Source of the DNA: Coleophoma eucalyptorum
Lineage: Eukaryota > Ascomycota > Leotiomycetes > Helotiales > Dermateaceae
NCBI GenBank assembly: GCA_026120035.1
Contig: JALRME010000041.1
Span: 186,001 to 250,000 of the forward strand
Length of the DNA: 64,000 bases
Reading direction: 5' to 3'
Shown: positions 50,222 to 62,665 of the stretch, one piece after another
How the letters are laid out: the number at the start of each line of letters is the position of its first letter
Position numbering within the stretch: position 1 is the first letter of the stretch
Translations under genes and position numbers: made by a program
The notes under the pieces: generated by a model
The model's input: only the letters and a program-made list of their open reading frames with translations
Databases searched by the model: none
Told to the model about the DNA's origin: nothing

Positions 50222-53200
50222 ATTATAGACTATTATAACTAATCAATAATAAGTTATATGGTATTTTTATACGTGTTTATTACAAACCTAGTTACATACA
50301 TATCCTTGATATAGATCATGCTGAAGCCACAATCTAAAGCCATAAAAGCCTCACATAAAATCGCCTAGATACAATCCTTTAAGGGTATATATGTCTACTA
50401 TATCAAGCCTAGACAGTAGGTGACATCTTAATCAGATATTAACCAAAGACATGAGCTTAGGTAGATTTTACCAACATTATATGATAAAGCATGCGAATCA
50501 TTTACATTTTCCCGAAATGGGCCATATTCTCACTGACTCCTGATGACAGAACTTTAATGAACCGAGAGCATATTCCGCTTGGGTATTTGAATAAGATCTG
50601 CAATTCTCCATCCATTATATTATTTCCTTGCAGCCAAGTTTGGTCTTCAATCAATACTCGAAGCCCGTAGTGAGTTGCCGGTCGTTATATTGTCAAGAAT
50701 ATGGGCTTTGCAGCCATGTAGGCTGTAGTTTAGGGATGTGATGAGATGCACTCAGAGGTCATCTCCTGCATAATATCCGACCTTCGTAATCCTCCCTTGC
50801 TTGAACACAGATATTTCTGCTGTATAATTCTTCGTACTTCCGAAACTCTTGGTAGGTTGAAGTCGAAGGATTGAACTTGAAACAGTATGTTTATAAAGCT
50901 AGGTACTTCATACTTAGTTATCCGTTCGCTCGCTTTTATATTAGATATCTGATTTTAAGTTCTACGTAGCCATTGTAGAGACTGTGGCCAGAAGTATCAC
51001 GCCTATTGATATCAATCTACAACTTGGAACTTGTATTAGTCTAGCTCAATACAGAAGTTAGTGATCAAATATACCCTAGGTCTGGTCCAGTCTAGCATGG
51101 ACCTGTCCCAGCTGGTGCTTGAACCATAACAGTGAACCATCATATTTTCTTATCCTTCACTTATGTCCAAAACCTATACGTTAAATCCCAAGTTTAATTT
51201 CTACCAACACTTTGCTACGGTGCACCTACTTATTATGATATTCACAAAGCCCTCGATATCGTTAATATACTGTTGAGGCCTATGCGAGCCTTAGATTCTC
51301 CCGGTGGTATCCATGAGCCATTGAAAGAGTTCTACAAGAATATAGTACGTTTTGCGTGCTGTGATAATGGAGACATGATATGCTTATTTCAGCTAGGGTA
51401 GGTTATTCGCGATGCAACAAATTAGCTGGTATTTATAACTCTAAGAGCATACATGGATATTTCTCTTCCAATACTTACATGATTAATTTTTGACTATTGA
51501 TGCAAGTGAGTAAACTAACCTGATAATGGACAAGAACCTCGATAGCACAAAATTGATTTGAAAGGATACGTCTTTCAGCAGGCCTTCGTATGCTTATGCT
51601 CTTTATATGTGTTTGTGTTTTATTGTGGTAAATTTACATAGAGGAGAGTAATAAGTAGCGTCTTAAAAAGAGGTGGTTGAGGTTGTCAAGCTTTTGGAGT
51701 CGAGTAAAATGGGTATAAAGGTCAATACATTCTCATTTCTCTAAGTTCAAATGTGAGATTTTGAACTTATCTGTTCAAATCTTAGAGATAGTCATTCATC
51801 TTCAACTTGGAACCTTCCTCGGGCTGGCTCTTCATCAGCGAGTTTCGAACTCCCCTGTTTATTATTCAGGACAGATTAGCCAAGAAAAAGGTGGAGTTGG
51901 AATCTCACAGGCATCTCTATCCCATAGACGGAAGCTGAGGAGGGATTCGCCGCTGAGTTGTGGCGACAGCAGAGAAAGTTAGATATCCACGTCGCTAAAT
52001 GGTTGCCTGTGATCTATGTCTCGCGAGGACAAAACCTGCGTTGTCCTCGACATGAGCAATTCAATATGGTTTATTAGCGTTGTCTTCATGCTAGGGCTCG
52101 TTGTATTATCTGCAAACTGCGACCTGTAGTAATTTCTCTCGTGACCAGTGCAGATGGGCTTCAGGGCCATCATGCCAGAAGGAAATTCATTTCAAAATAG
52201 CAACGCAATATTTTATCTTACTCTTCAAATGTCTTCTACTTCATCGATCCGTGTGTATGTAATAAACAATCTAAATGAAAATGCAATAAAGTTCTTATTG
52301 CGACCATCCCAGTCGACCATTGGCTCGATGAAATGCATCAGTCCTACAAGCAAACTTTGTCTAGTGGTTTCGTCTACCAACTTAGATAGTAGAGGAAAAG
52401 GGGTTGTTTATGTTAGAGTGGAACATTTCTTCTACTTTTCTCTACTTAAATATTACCTCGACCTCATTTAGCAAGTCTGGGATACCACCGTATCTTAATT
52501 ATAGGAGAAAATATCAGTCATATAGCCACCATGGACACTAAGGGACAACTTTCTTGATAACTCCTAATCCTTTGTACATGTCTCAAAACCAAATAAGGAT
52601 AGTGATGTGATCATTCTGATGCTTACAGATACAACAGAGGGACAAGCACCAGCAAGTTCATTTGCAAAACATTATTGAATCGCGTTAAGAAATCATGTCG
52701 TCGCTTGCATCGTTGGTCCGAGGACTCAGCGGCTCGCAAGATGTCAGGTGACGAAAGGAGGGCTCGCAAGATGTATATCACCTACATTATAGGCTTCCTT
52801 GGCGGAGGTTCCGTTCTCACTAGTCACTAGGTATATTCTCCTTCTGCTTAAGATTCTGATATCATGCAATAGTACAGACTGTTTCTTCGCTCAAGTATCA
52901 AGCCTGCTACCATTTGATAGCACCTATGACAACATATCTGCTGCTCACTCTAGCCTTCCCGCCAGTACATTATCGCATTTACAACGAGCGTCATCGATGG
53001 CACTATCCAAGCATATCTTTGACTAGTGTCTTCGAGACTACTATGCAGATAGTTGAAATTACCTCGACTGGTTAGGTATTTCTAACGTTGCCACTCAACC
53101 CTTTTATGCGCCCCAATTCAGGATTCCTGAATTTCACGCGAGAAAATATTGCGTCACTCTCCCCATCACTCGCAGCCGTTTCCACAAAATCAGAAATCGG

Positions 53201-53655
53201 AATCGGGATATAGTAATTTCTATATAGAACTATATAACGTATCACCTGACCTTGGCCGAAACATTCCATCCGACATTGTCGCATGGCCCAGACGTGATGG
53301 TGCCAACGTTACCACATCGATCATTTCCCGTACAGCTTTGACCTGCCCCTAGAACCTTTTGGTCCGCAGAACACAGGCCAGATGGACATTAAGAGAGAGA
53401 AGGAGCTACACCGTGCATTGTTTGAGATACTTCTATAATATTGCCATTTTAAGACTATGTATCCGTGAATTTTATATACTACTTCCCTGCACTTTTTCTG
53501 TACGTGCTCCAGCAGTATCGATGATGCTAAAAATAACAATGCTGCTAAAGAAACAATGGTGCTAAAAATAACAAAGGCTGGACGTTTTATGTCCGCCATG
53601 AAATAGGTATCATGGTCGCAAAATAATAAAATATACCACGTGCGCTAAGTCTAGA
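50222..53655. other. 3.4-kb AT-rich, gene-poor region
   Basis: No gene I can support on either strand. Short frames at 51761-52471 and 52799-53600 lack domain features. Composition and lack of long frames suggest old, mutated repeat-derived DNA. Confidence 0.4.
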
Positions 53656-54897
53656 TTAAGACATGAGAACTGCTGCTGGTCCCGCCAGCGTCGAATTAGT
53701 TAAGCCATCTACGGTAATTGCTGTGGTCTGCGTCGTTAACGCCGCAAAGGCAATGCCTGTCAAACCCTTGGGAATATCCGCTGTGGCAATCCCATTGGTT
53801 ACAGTCACATTGGTGTAGACCACAGGGTTTGCCTGGTTCACCCAACCAATATATAGATTGCCCTGCGGCATGTTTCCAGACGCGTTGAAAGTGATAGAAG
53901 TTGGAGGAGTCGCCGGAGCTGTCGCAGTCACTACTGGAGAAGTGAGATTAAGCGATGGGAGAATTGGAAGCTCAGGCAGCTGTGGACAGCTGCGGGGGTC
54001 GACATAGGTCAGGGCAATGTTGTAGGCAAAAGTAGTGGACAGTCCAGTGTTGAAAGGAGAGGCACTAGGTGTGTTGGAGCCACTCATGCGAAAAAAGGCG
54101 TCTTGTTGAGACTCAACGCTGAGGATACTCGAAAGAGGGCTGATGAGATTGGGGTCGGTTCCTGATAGGGATTGCAGGATGTTAATAATGACCCCAATAG
54201 CAGCACTTGTAACAATGTTTGCTTTGGCCAGGTAGTCGGTTGAGTCGTTCACGGGGAAGATTGTTGTGCAAGAAGGGACCACGGGCTCCATAGCGAGTCC
54301 CAAGAGACCTTCTAAAGTTGCCTTATGGACTAGCTCTTGTGCAGCAATTTGTGTTGTCACATTGGCGATCGATTTTCCATCCGTCGAAGGAGCCGTGAAG
54401 GTTTGATCCTTGGCGAGAGTCTGGAGTGCTCCAGCAAAGAAGCCGGATTCGATGCCCTCGATGAAGTTTGCAACTTTGAAGTTTCGGATAGCATTGGCAC
54501 TAAATGTTGTCTGTGGTGGAGGCCCGCCTGGAACTCCTCCTCCGGCTTGCTCAGCTGTAAGTTGGGAGAGTAGATTAGGTGGGCCTTTTGCTGGTGCAGA
54601 TGGGGCAGCAGGGGCAGCAGGAGCAGCAGGAGCAGCGGAGGAAGCAGTAGGAGCAGCGGGCGCAGCGGAAGCAGCAGCAGGAACAGCAGGAGCAGTGGAA
54701 GTAGCACTGGGCTTTGCCGACGTCGCTGCCGGTGCTTTCACAGTCATCGTTACTGTCGTTGACTGTGCTTGCACAGTTACCGTTGTTGTTATGGCTCTCT
54801 TGTCATCGTCGTTTCGTCGTTGTTGGACTGGTGCTGCACAGCATAGTGATGTCAACAGAAGGATGATTGGCAGAAGATTAGAATTAATGAATCTCAT
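53656..54897 (-). CDS. Rds1-like secreted ferritin-like domain protein (413 aa)
   Basis: Single-exon gene. A signal peptide (MRFINSNLLPIILLLTSLCC) precedes a basic site (QQRRNDDDKR) and a Thr/Val region. An Ala/Pro/Ser low-complexity linker follows (residues about 57-110), encoded by GCAGCAGGAG-type repeats in the DNA. After it comes the ferritin-like (PF13668-type) domain from about residue 125: FSANAIRNFKVANFIEGIES, LAKDQTF, AAQELVHKATLEGL, SIQ-type C-terminal helices and VESQQDAFFRM. The Glu/His pairs in IESGFF, AQELVHKATLE and VESQQDAFFR are in the places expected for a four-helix metal site. A beta-rich tail closes the protein. It resembles fungal stress-response protein Rds1 and related spore or wall proteins; the activity is unknown. 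The upstream region is a divergent spacer. Confidence 0.85.
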   Translation of the reverse strand: MRFINSNLLPIILLLTSLCCAAPVQQRRNDDDKRAITTTVTVQAQSTTVTMTVKAPAATSAKPSATSTAPAVPAAASAAPAAPTASSAAPAAPAAPAAPSAPAKGPPNLLSQLTAEQAGGGVPGGPPPQTTFSANAIRNFKVANFIEGIESGFFAGALQTLAKDQTFTAPSTDGKSIANVTTQIAAQELVHKATLEGLLGLAMEPVVPSCTTIFPVNDSTDYLAKANIVTSAAIGVIINILQSLSGTDPNLISPLSSILSVESQQDAFFRMSGSNTPSASPFNTGLSTTFAYNIALTYVDPRSCPQLPELPILPSLNLTSPVVTATAPATPPTSITFNASGNMPQGNLYIGWVNQANPVVYTNVTVTNGIATADIPKGLTGIAFAALTTQTTAITVDGLTNSTLAGPAAVLMS

Positions 54898-56970
54898 GAT
54901 GAACGAGTTAAGCTTGGACTTAGAAGTGGCGAAGTGGCGTGCAAAGAATAAACTAGAGGGCTGATGGTCTTTTTCCTTTTGGGATTGTGGCAGATATATA
55001 ACTAGAGATGGGCTGTACCGGAAAGTCTGCCCTGTACGACGTCGGTCGTATTCTGGAACCGTGTACGTCCGGTTCCGATCTCCTGAATGGCATCGTCAGA
55101 GAGTGTACTATTTGCAATTGTCTGTGTATACGGCAAGAATTCGCCGCGACTGGTGCTCGCGTGAACGTCATGACATTGTCTCGGTTCGTCGGATCTCGAC
55201 ACTCGAATCGCAAGACTGGAGGCCAATACCTGTCCTTCGCATAAAACTCACATTTGCGACTGGCGGGATGGCATATGTATCGCGTCTGTCATCGCATCTC
55301 ACGAACGAATCGTAAAAGCGGAAATAATTATACTTCGATATTGCTATTGCGACTGGTGTTGTCGACGGGATGCCAAGATATCGGCTTCTGTCATCGATCG
55401 CATCGCATCAGCGATGTTTTACATGCTGCAAATACGCGAGTTGTCATCTGACGCACGAACGGTATCATATAATCTGAATTATTTCACCTTTGTTTATCAC
55501 AATCCAATCCAATACCATGCAAGGCGAGGAGATGTTTCCGTTATTCTAAACCAACGGAGAAGCCTGATTAAGTCATTAACTACCAGTATATCCCCGCTTT
55601 CTCCTTCTGATCGTTATACTTCCTTTGTCCCTGTTACATCATGAGAACTTAGACCATGCGAACAAAAGAAGGACAGAAAGGCTAGCCTCAGATCATGCCC
55701 TCATTCACAGCCCCTCAGCGCTTCAAGTAGCAAGTGGCAGGTAGCAGGTAGCAGGTAGCAGGCAGCAGGTAGCAGGCAGCAGGTAGCAGGTAGCAGGCAG
55801 CAGGCATACATCATAACTAATAGGGGTGAATTGCTCACAGTTGGGCAAGGTGCACTCTCCAGGTAGCGTGGTGATGCAACAGTGCTCAATCTGCAGATTT
55901 GTTCGAGGAAAATACTTTGAATCGTTGTCTCTGTCCTTTTACCCCGAAAGTATGTTTAATCAAGCGAGGGTAGAAGAAGCAGTTGAGCTCTTGAGAACAC
56001 AAATTGTAGCAAATGAGAAAGAGCTTGCTATATGTGAGGTTCACGTTTCTACCAGATGCGAGTAAGAGGAAAGACGGGCAGCGAAGGTGTTCCCACACAG
56101 CAGAGCAATGTGAACAACTGCTTCGGATTTGTGGAAGTACGGATGAAATCCAGATAGTTCTGAATCCAGCTCGCACGATTAGTCTCTCTTTCATACGCTA
56201 GGGCATCTTAGATCCCAAAGTATTCAAACTGGACTAGTGGGCCACTCCTGTTCTTATCATCGTAGTACTTGGCTAAGAGTACGAGCGCTTCTTCGGTGCG
56301 AGGATGCCTCGGCGCCGGAAACGCTGAGGTGCTACATGTGGGCAACAGAGCGCGGCTTCTATCGTGCTTCCGGTGCGATGGCCAAAGCTATCATTGATGG
56401 GTAAAATGAATGAAATCATAGAGAATCCTCTTGATGGAATGAGCCTTGAAAAACCCCAATGTTCCAGCTTTGGGCTATCTAAGATACCTATGCTCTAGCT
56501 TAAGTGTTTGAAGTTCATTCACCACAGGCCTCTCAAAGCTGCAATTACAGTTGTAACTTGGCATCACTGCAGGCCGGTGGAAAGAAAGGATAAATCCGCC
56601 TCGCCCTTGGGTGAAAATGGGATAGCAGTTGGAAGGAGAGCTGGAGTGTCAACATATGTCCATAGTGCTTCGCATCCAAGCTACTCTCTGGCATGGTCCT
56701 CAACACGATATTGACTTTGGGAAGTTCATTATTGTTGCTGCTTTTGATGATGATGATAAAGTACCAAGTTTGGGGCAGTTCAACAAGGAGGGGAGTAATG
56801 ACTGCGGCAGCTTGATTTAATCTTTTGGGTATTCTCGTTCGTGTTGGAGAGAGTTTGAGGGAACTACAAAACTATACCAGGTTTTTGTCCGCATCGGCTT
56901 TGAGGCCTAATAGAGCCGTTTAATTTCGTCACATTGGCGTCAAGGCCGAAGCTTCTTTCGATTGGATTAA
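54898..56970. other. Intergenic region with minisatellite
   Basis: About 2 kb with no supported gene. The part 55000-55450 is relatively GC-rich with frames open on both strands but no motif. A heptanucleotide minisatellite lies at 55735-55804. At 55960-56200 two adjacent plus-strand frames look weakly protein-like (VEEAVELLRTQIVANEKELA, then a frame offset by one), possibly a broken small gene. Confidence 0.35.
55735..55804. repeat. Heptanucleotide minisatellite (TAGCAGG/CAGCAGG)n
   Basis: About ten tandem 7-bp units alternating GTAGCAG and GCAGCAG over 70 bp. Likely variable in copy number between strains. Confidence 0.9.
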
Positions 56971-57212
56971 CTTGCGAGCAAATCTATTTCATTTTCGGTG
57001 AAGACTTCTAGGTAGTTCTCGTTTGTAAGAAGCCAAGGTCGGTCGTGTGTTGTATCAAAAAGTAGCGAGCGCAATGCCAGCGGATTCAATTCAAGACAAT
57101 ACCTTATGTTCAAGCTATGGGTTCTTTTGCCAACATTTAAGTCGCCGTAGCTAGCCTTGGTCTTTTCTATAAAAGGCTGTAGCAGAGAATAGGGCAGGCA
57201 ACATTCTGAGTG
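56971..57212 (-). other. Unrecognised exon-like open frame (about 80 codons)
   Basis: On the minus strand, a possible acceptor (branch-like CGTAACAT, then TTTTCACTCAG) at about 57213 is followed by an open frame ending in TAA at 56971. It reads protein-like throughout (CLPYSLLQPFIEKTKASYGD ... SLLFDTTHDRPWLLTNENYL ... EVFTENEIDLLAS). I do not recognise the family and could not find an in-phase upstream exon with confidence. It may be the last exon of an undetected gene, or a relic. Confidence 0.3.
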
Positions 57213-58306
57213 AAAACTTCATGTTACGGAAATTTCCCGTCTTGACACCATACTAAATATTTTCCAGCGGGCGAGAACTTTATAATCACCCTACAAAATA
57301 TGGCCAATACAAGGACTCATGATCTAGAGAGAACACATCCCTCCCCCCCCCCCCCACTAGTCAGACTGTCATGCATGGGGAAGTGGAGCGATCGAATAGT
57401 TCGTTACCAAGGTGGCTAGCATCTGCCCGACTAACTGGGCCGTGATCGCTTTCAATCTCGCATCAACCAGTTTCTAGACCCGAATCCTCGTATCTCACCC
57501 ATGTCCAGGTACGCCAGAGGATTATACATGTAGGTAGGTACGCAAGGATTGTTACATCACGGTTACGTTGTGGAGTTTGACATGCAGAGTAGTTTCACGT
57601 GTGCTACTTTAAGTGGCATGTCCAGGTGGAGCAGAGGTAATGTTGAACGAGATTTTTAGGTTTGCACTTATTCCTATGATGGTTCTTTCGCATTTCTAAA
57701 GTTCGATAATGCTTGATATATAAGCCACTACCAGCCAAGGATGTATCTCTGAAGACCTTTAAGCTTATATTTCGATCTCAAAACCATATTAAGCGATAGC
57801 TTCTTTATTAAGTGCGCGGTGCGTGTAGTTTCTTAGCATCAGGAAATATATTAGTAATATAGGAAAGATGGTCTTCATGAAGCAGTAGTACCATGACTCA
57901 GGCTTGCTATAAATGCCCAATCTCAGTTCTATTTGCATGAGTCTAAATGTTACGGCTTAACCTAGTTCAGCTTCTCATCTGGACCAGATTCTCTTCCATA
58001 GACGCAAAACCGGCGACATTTGCTTTGTATGAGTGAAGGGCCTCGAGAATGCGACTTGAAAAATGGAGTGGCTTACACTCTGCTGTATCTATGGTTTTCC
58101 TATCTCCTAAGGCAGTCTTCAGCTTCCCAATATAGACTTGAACCTCAGCATATTCCCACTATTGAAGTCAGCTCCGCTGTCGATATCAGGAGCGCAAGTA
58201 TCCTGAGCTCTACTCCTCCCATGCAGAAGAAATAAAAGAGTAATACCGAAATTATCAAGCTACTTTCAAACCAGACATGAAGTTCTACTTTCTTTCAAAA
58301 CATTCA
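57213..58306. other. Intergenic region with poly-C tract
   Basis: About 1.1 kb without a supported gene. A run of 13 C residues at 57343-57355 is the only notable feature. Confidence 0.4.
57343..57355. repeat. Homopolymer, 13 C
   Basis: Uninterrupted run of 13 cytosines. Length is prone to sequencing and replication error. Confidence 0.85.
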
Positions 58307-59046
58307 CTAACATGTACAACGCCATCTCCTCAAGTACCGTCGACAAATAAAGCAGCTGCCAGCCAGCTCCTTCATCTTCTTATCTTGCTGCCACCCACTA
58401 CTCTGCGCCTTCCATATTTTCTCAACGAAATCCAAAATCCAGCCTCTTCCATTAATTTCTTGGTCTTCATAGTAATCCGAAAGGTGCGACGCCATTTGGA
58501 TGCTGCCCAAGCATGCAAGGAATACTTTATGATATCGACATACTTAGAGCAGCGCAAAGAATGATTTGCAAATAAGGATCCATCGTACGCATCGGTCCGA
58601 ATAAGCTCAAAGGCTCTGTCAATCCTAACCTTGCCAGATTCTCAGAATCTTCTGGAATTAAATTATCTTTTTATTGATACAGTATATAAGTCGGTTGACT
58701 TCGTATACAAACTCAATTCTTCGCCCTCAATGTTATTTCAAAGCTTGCGTTTGGGAAGTCCTTCGGTGATCTCGAAGCTGATGAAGATATTGCCGAGTAC
58801 ATCAAAATGGAGGGGGTTTCCCCAATGCTTGTCCTTCTAGCTGCATTCACTTGGATGGCTCGTGTTCTTCTCACAGACTTTCAAAGGCCGAGTTCCATCA
58901 GATACAGATGCTACCGGCATGTGAAAGTAGAACACAAGCCGAGGCTTTGATGCTGGGATGGATCGCCCTGAACGGTGTTTTAAGCTATTCAAACACATAG
59001 AATTAAACGCCAATATAGACTGGAATTGTTTCTTGCTGACAGGCAC
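58307..59046 (-). pseudogene. Eroded methyltransferase, LaeA/UMTA-like
   Basis: On the minus strand at 58557-58310 two overlapping frames supply consecutive pieces of one protein. The first is SKWRRTFRITMKTKKLMEEA followed by GF; the second is DFVEKIWKAQSSGWQQDKKM followed by KEL. Together they match the C-terminal part of fungal LaeA-like SAM methyltransferases, which have a GFVDV...W.....WP.D..LKE.G pattern. Farther upstream (58900-58980) FHMPVASVSDGTRP resembles the SDDGT region that follows the KPGG block in the same family. Frames are shifted and stops intervene, and the SAM-binding motif I is not visible. I read it as a dead copy; it could instead be a gene with introns I failed to model. 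Confidence 0.4.
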
Positions 59047-61376
59047 CTAGCTATCATAGTAATAGAATTATATACCAGTCTTTGGGCTATCGTTTTTATC
59101 GTTCTCCACCTTCACATAGGCCATGAGAGCAACCTTCCTACATTCACTTTACAAACTCTACCACTACGTAAGCACTATCGCCAAAGGTGCCACGCCGTAT
59201 TTAATTAATGCCTTTATCCACACCTACTTTGGATACATGTCGTGTTCCCGCGTAGGTATTCCAAACGAGTCGATATAAAAGTGGATCTTATGATGTCTTT
59301 TCAAGCTTATTCTCAATGCTTGGCCAGAAGCGAATGTTCCCCATGGTCGTAGCTTTCTATTTCGTCAATGGAGGCTATGTTACTTCAGTTGTATGAGTAT
59401 TTCTATTTCAAAAAATCGTTACCTATAATACTCAGCTAAATTGACGGCGGATAAAGTGTTGGGTAAACAAGAACAACAGCAATACCGAGGAACTTGAATT
59501 GACTATTTCAAACATGAACGGTTTATTCTACGTAACAGATAAACCCTCAGCCTCTCATATCATACATTTCTAAATGCTAATATCAATAGACTTATGCCTC
59601 CCTATTCTCATCTTTCCTCAACAACAATCCCAACTTTCGAGCGAGGTATTCCCACTAGACTATTCTCGCATTTCTATTATCCCTATTTTCCTTGTCTAAA
59701 AGTTATTACACCACCGAACCACCCTCATAATCTTATCTCCATAACTTCCTTTTTACAGAATGTGATGAATGATGCAAGCTTAATGTTCAGTTGCGACTGA
59801 TTTCCTACATAAACGCCAGTTTCGGCAGGAAGCAGAAGCAGGAGTAGATTTGCCTCTGTTTGAGACTGCTCTCTTGTAGGTAGACAAAGAATAAGGGATG
59901 AGAGAACCTTGACAACGAATTTACTTGTGTCCAATACTAGAATTTAGAAAGTAAAAGTCGAGGGTGGAGAATACAAACCAGAAAGTATAGGGTATGTAGA
60001 TGTTCAAAGGTTTCGAGCCTGTCATAAATCGGCACCTATAATTGGGTTATAATTCTAGGCTTGTATAAGGAAGGCTCCTTAAATGCATACTTTGAGGGTA
60101 CACAAAACCATGAGTGTAAGATAATAAAATACCAACATGAATAGTTCTAACCTAGTTTCCAGGTAGTTTACACACAGTTGGGTTATGGTTGAATTTCTTT
60201 TTATCTATACCAGATGCTAAAATGACTGCAAATGGTTTCTGTAGGAGGACCATATGGATATATTTATAATCTAGTACAGCAGACACTTTTTCTGTTACGA
60301 TGGAGTTGTTTATATCAAATTGTTGCTTTGCTTTGCCCCATTTATGAGCTGATTCAGAGGCAGGTGGATAGGGGCGGCGTCAGCGGTAGTGTATCCGCTG
60401 ATTAAGCCACGACCTCATCCAGACAGAGCATATTTCTCCAAATACGTTTTCCGTCTATAGCTTTCAGGCGCTGTTGTGTTGCCTGGCGGTATAAAAGGTC
60501 TGATGAGACAATGAGCAGTGGTCCTGTTTGCGCAGGACAAAATCAACTTTTTTCCATCGGTTCCGGACGGAGGCAATTGTTCTCATAAAATGCCTGGGCG
60601 CCAATGTTCCGGACTCGTAACTCTCTAATATATTGTTCCTAGACAAGTCTTCTGCGGATCCGATGGGATTTTTCAAGCTCGTTATATTTCAGAAGCTGAC
60701 TTGATATAGTTTCAGGCCATAATTCTACGAGGCAAGTGGTTTTCGTGGCAGTTATGGTTTAGGTCACGTTTTATGGTCAAGTTAACCAGAGTCGCCACCT
60801 AGGTTTTGATTCAATACACATGTCATCCACCTTGATTACAAAACACATTTGAACAGGAGATTGCACTTCTGGAACCATCTTCGTTTGTATATTTTAGTAG
60901 CAAATTAGCTCATATATATTGATACCTGCGAGGGACTACGGGAGACAAGGCACATGGTTCTGGCGGAAAAGAATTCATCACAAAGAATGCGTGTACTGAC
61001 AACCAAAAAGGTTATTCCAAGGAAAGTGTAGCCCGGTTTTTTGCCGGCGATGGCCATCAATGGTTTCGCATTCCGAATGCGGTTATAATGTTTGCAGCTA
61101 CCACATCAAGATGCAACTTATCACTCATATCGCTTGCTGCATTAGGTATAGAATATAATTTGTCCGACGTATAGCCTTTTGGCTTGACAGGTGCGATCCT
61201 GCTGCTTTCGGATACGTTAATGTTGTTTATAGGCTCTTTGTCCTCCATCTAGATGCTTTCTCTTTGGATTCTATTTTGTTCTGTAATTCGTTCTTGCTTT
61301 TGCATCGCCAGAATTAATACCACAGCCGTCATCAGATGAGTTAAGGAATGATAAGAGACTTCGAATCGAAGCACCA
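59047..61376. other. Intergenic region, no supported gene
   Basis: About 2.3 kb, AT-rich. Short frames at 59594-59934, 60464-60676 and 61057-61248 have no recognisable domain. The end of the region carries the promoter of the rhodopsin-domain gene. Confidence 0.4.
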
Positions 61377-62665
61377 ATGTCGAAAGAAATCAGCATCCTC
61401 ATTGAAAGCTGTGTGTGGTTCGCACTTGTGTGGATGTCTGCTGTCTTGCGAGCGTTCGTGGAACCACCCCCTGGAACAAAACATTACTGCAGCTCATACA
61501 ATATTAGGGGATCACGAATCAGCACTTTAAAGTCATGGCGTCGGCTCCAAATCGATGACTGGTTCATGTGCTTTCTTCTGGTACCAGATGTTACAAACTC
61601 TTCTGCGGTAAAGCGCTAACCACTGCAGTAGCTCACGTTCACATCGGTGCTTGTATGTCTGAACCATTTGACTCTCCGCGAAAAAAGCTTTGACTCGCCC
61701 ACTTCGGTATCAGTGCAAATAATGATTGGGAAATTATCTATCACAACTGAATTACTAACAGTGACCACGATATGGGGAGTTAAAGCTTGCTTATTATGTC
61801 TGTATTGGAGAATCACGTAAGTCTGATGCATAGTTTTCAGCAGCGAATACAAGACACTAACTGTTTTTTTAATAGAGAGTTACTCACTGAGAACACGGCT
61901 GTCCGAATCGTAACTGGATATGTTGCAGTCACTTATGTGGCGATTATTGTGACGTTTTGTACCGCGCTTTGCCGCCCGTTTTCCGATTTTTGGGCCCCCT
62001 ATGATGATCAACCTGGTAAATATATAATTTCCTGGCCTTGATTTAGTTTACAAACATTTTTCTATATTTGTCCTTTTACTAAATACTCCAACCTCTAGTA
62101 AATTGCTACTTATGGACTAATTACTATATTGTCAACTATGCATTGAATATATCTTCAGATCTCATGATACTCGGCATCCCTCTATCTATTGTATATAGAT
62201 CACATTTTGATTTAGCAAGGTAAATGACGGTTATATTCAGGAATTCTTACCATTTGGCTAACATCTATATTAGGAAACTTATGCTCTTCTGCGTTTTTGG
62301 TCTTGGAATTGTGACTGTTAGTACTCATCACACTGTTCAATAGCACTGCTGGCTTCTCTCTTACAAGTGGCTAACTTGATTTCAAGATCGTTGCAGCAAC
62401 ATTGAACAAATATTACAATTTCGTCGAGCCATTTGATACAGCGGCCTTTATTCCTTGGTACATTAGGGAAGTTAGTATAGCAATGCTTGTGGCCAATCTT
62501 GTCCTAAGCCAGCCTGCATTGCGAGCAATTTTCAAGATGCTCCCGATACCACAATGGATTGTGGAAAAAATATCAAAAACTAAGGAGGTAATTTTCACAA
62601 ACTCGAAGACCGAAACCGAACGTATTTATAGCACTGGGTCAAGTGTGTCAAAGTCACAGGCCTAG
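61377..62665 (+). CDS. Fungal rhodopsin-domain (SAT4/PTH11-type) integral membrane protein (323 aa)
   Basis: Seven-helix-type membrane protein of the fungal rhodopsin-domain family (PF20684), many members of which are GPCR-like. Six exons: 61377-61580, 61632-61816, 61876-62015, 62099-62219, 62274-62316 and 62387-62665, summing to 972 nt. Family blocks appear in order: LKSWRRLQIDDWFMCFLL, TFTSVLVCLNH, TIWGVKACLLCLYWRIT, ENTAVRIVTGYVAVTYVAII with CRPFSDFW, NCYLWTNYYIVNYALNISSD followed by LMILGIPL, KLMLFCVFGLGIVTIVAATL, and NKYYN...WYIREVSIAMLVANL. The CRPF/CYLWTNYY cysteines match the conserved extracellular pair. There is no N-terminal CFEM domain, unlike classical PTH11, and the C-terminal tail is short. 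A stretch of about 18 residues in exon 1 (around VEPPPGTKHY) has no counterpart in the family and might be intron sequence. The ligand and function are unknown. Confidence 0.88.

Noticed and set aside
54337..54964. Ala/Gly-rich plus-strand frame of 184 codons
   Set aside because: It is the antisense shadow of the GCAGCAGGAG-type repeats coding the Ala/Pro linker of the Rds1-like protein.
61057..61248. 63-codon minus-strand frame upstream of the rhodopsin-domain gene
   Set aside because: No motif, no splice partner, and it lies in the probable promoter of the membrane-protein gene.
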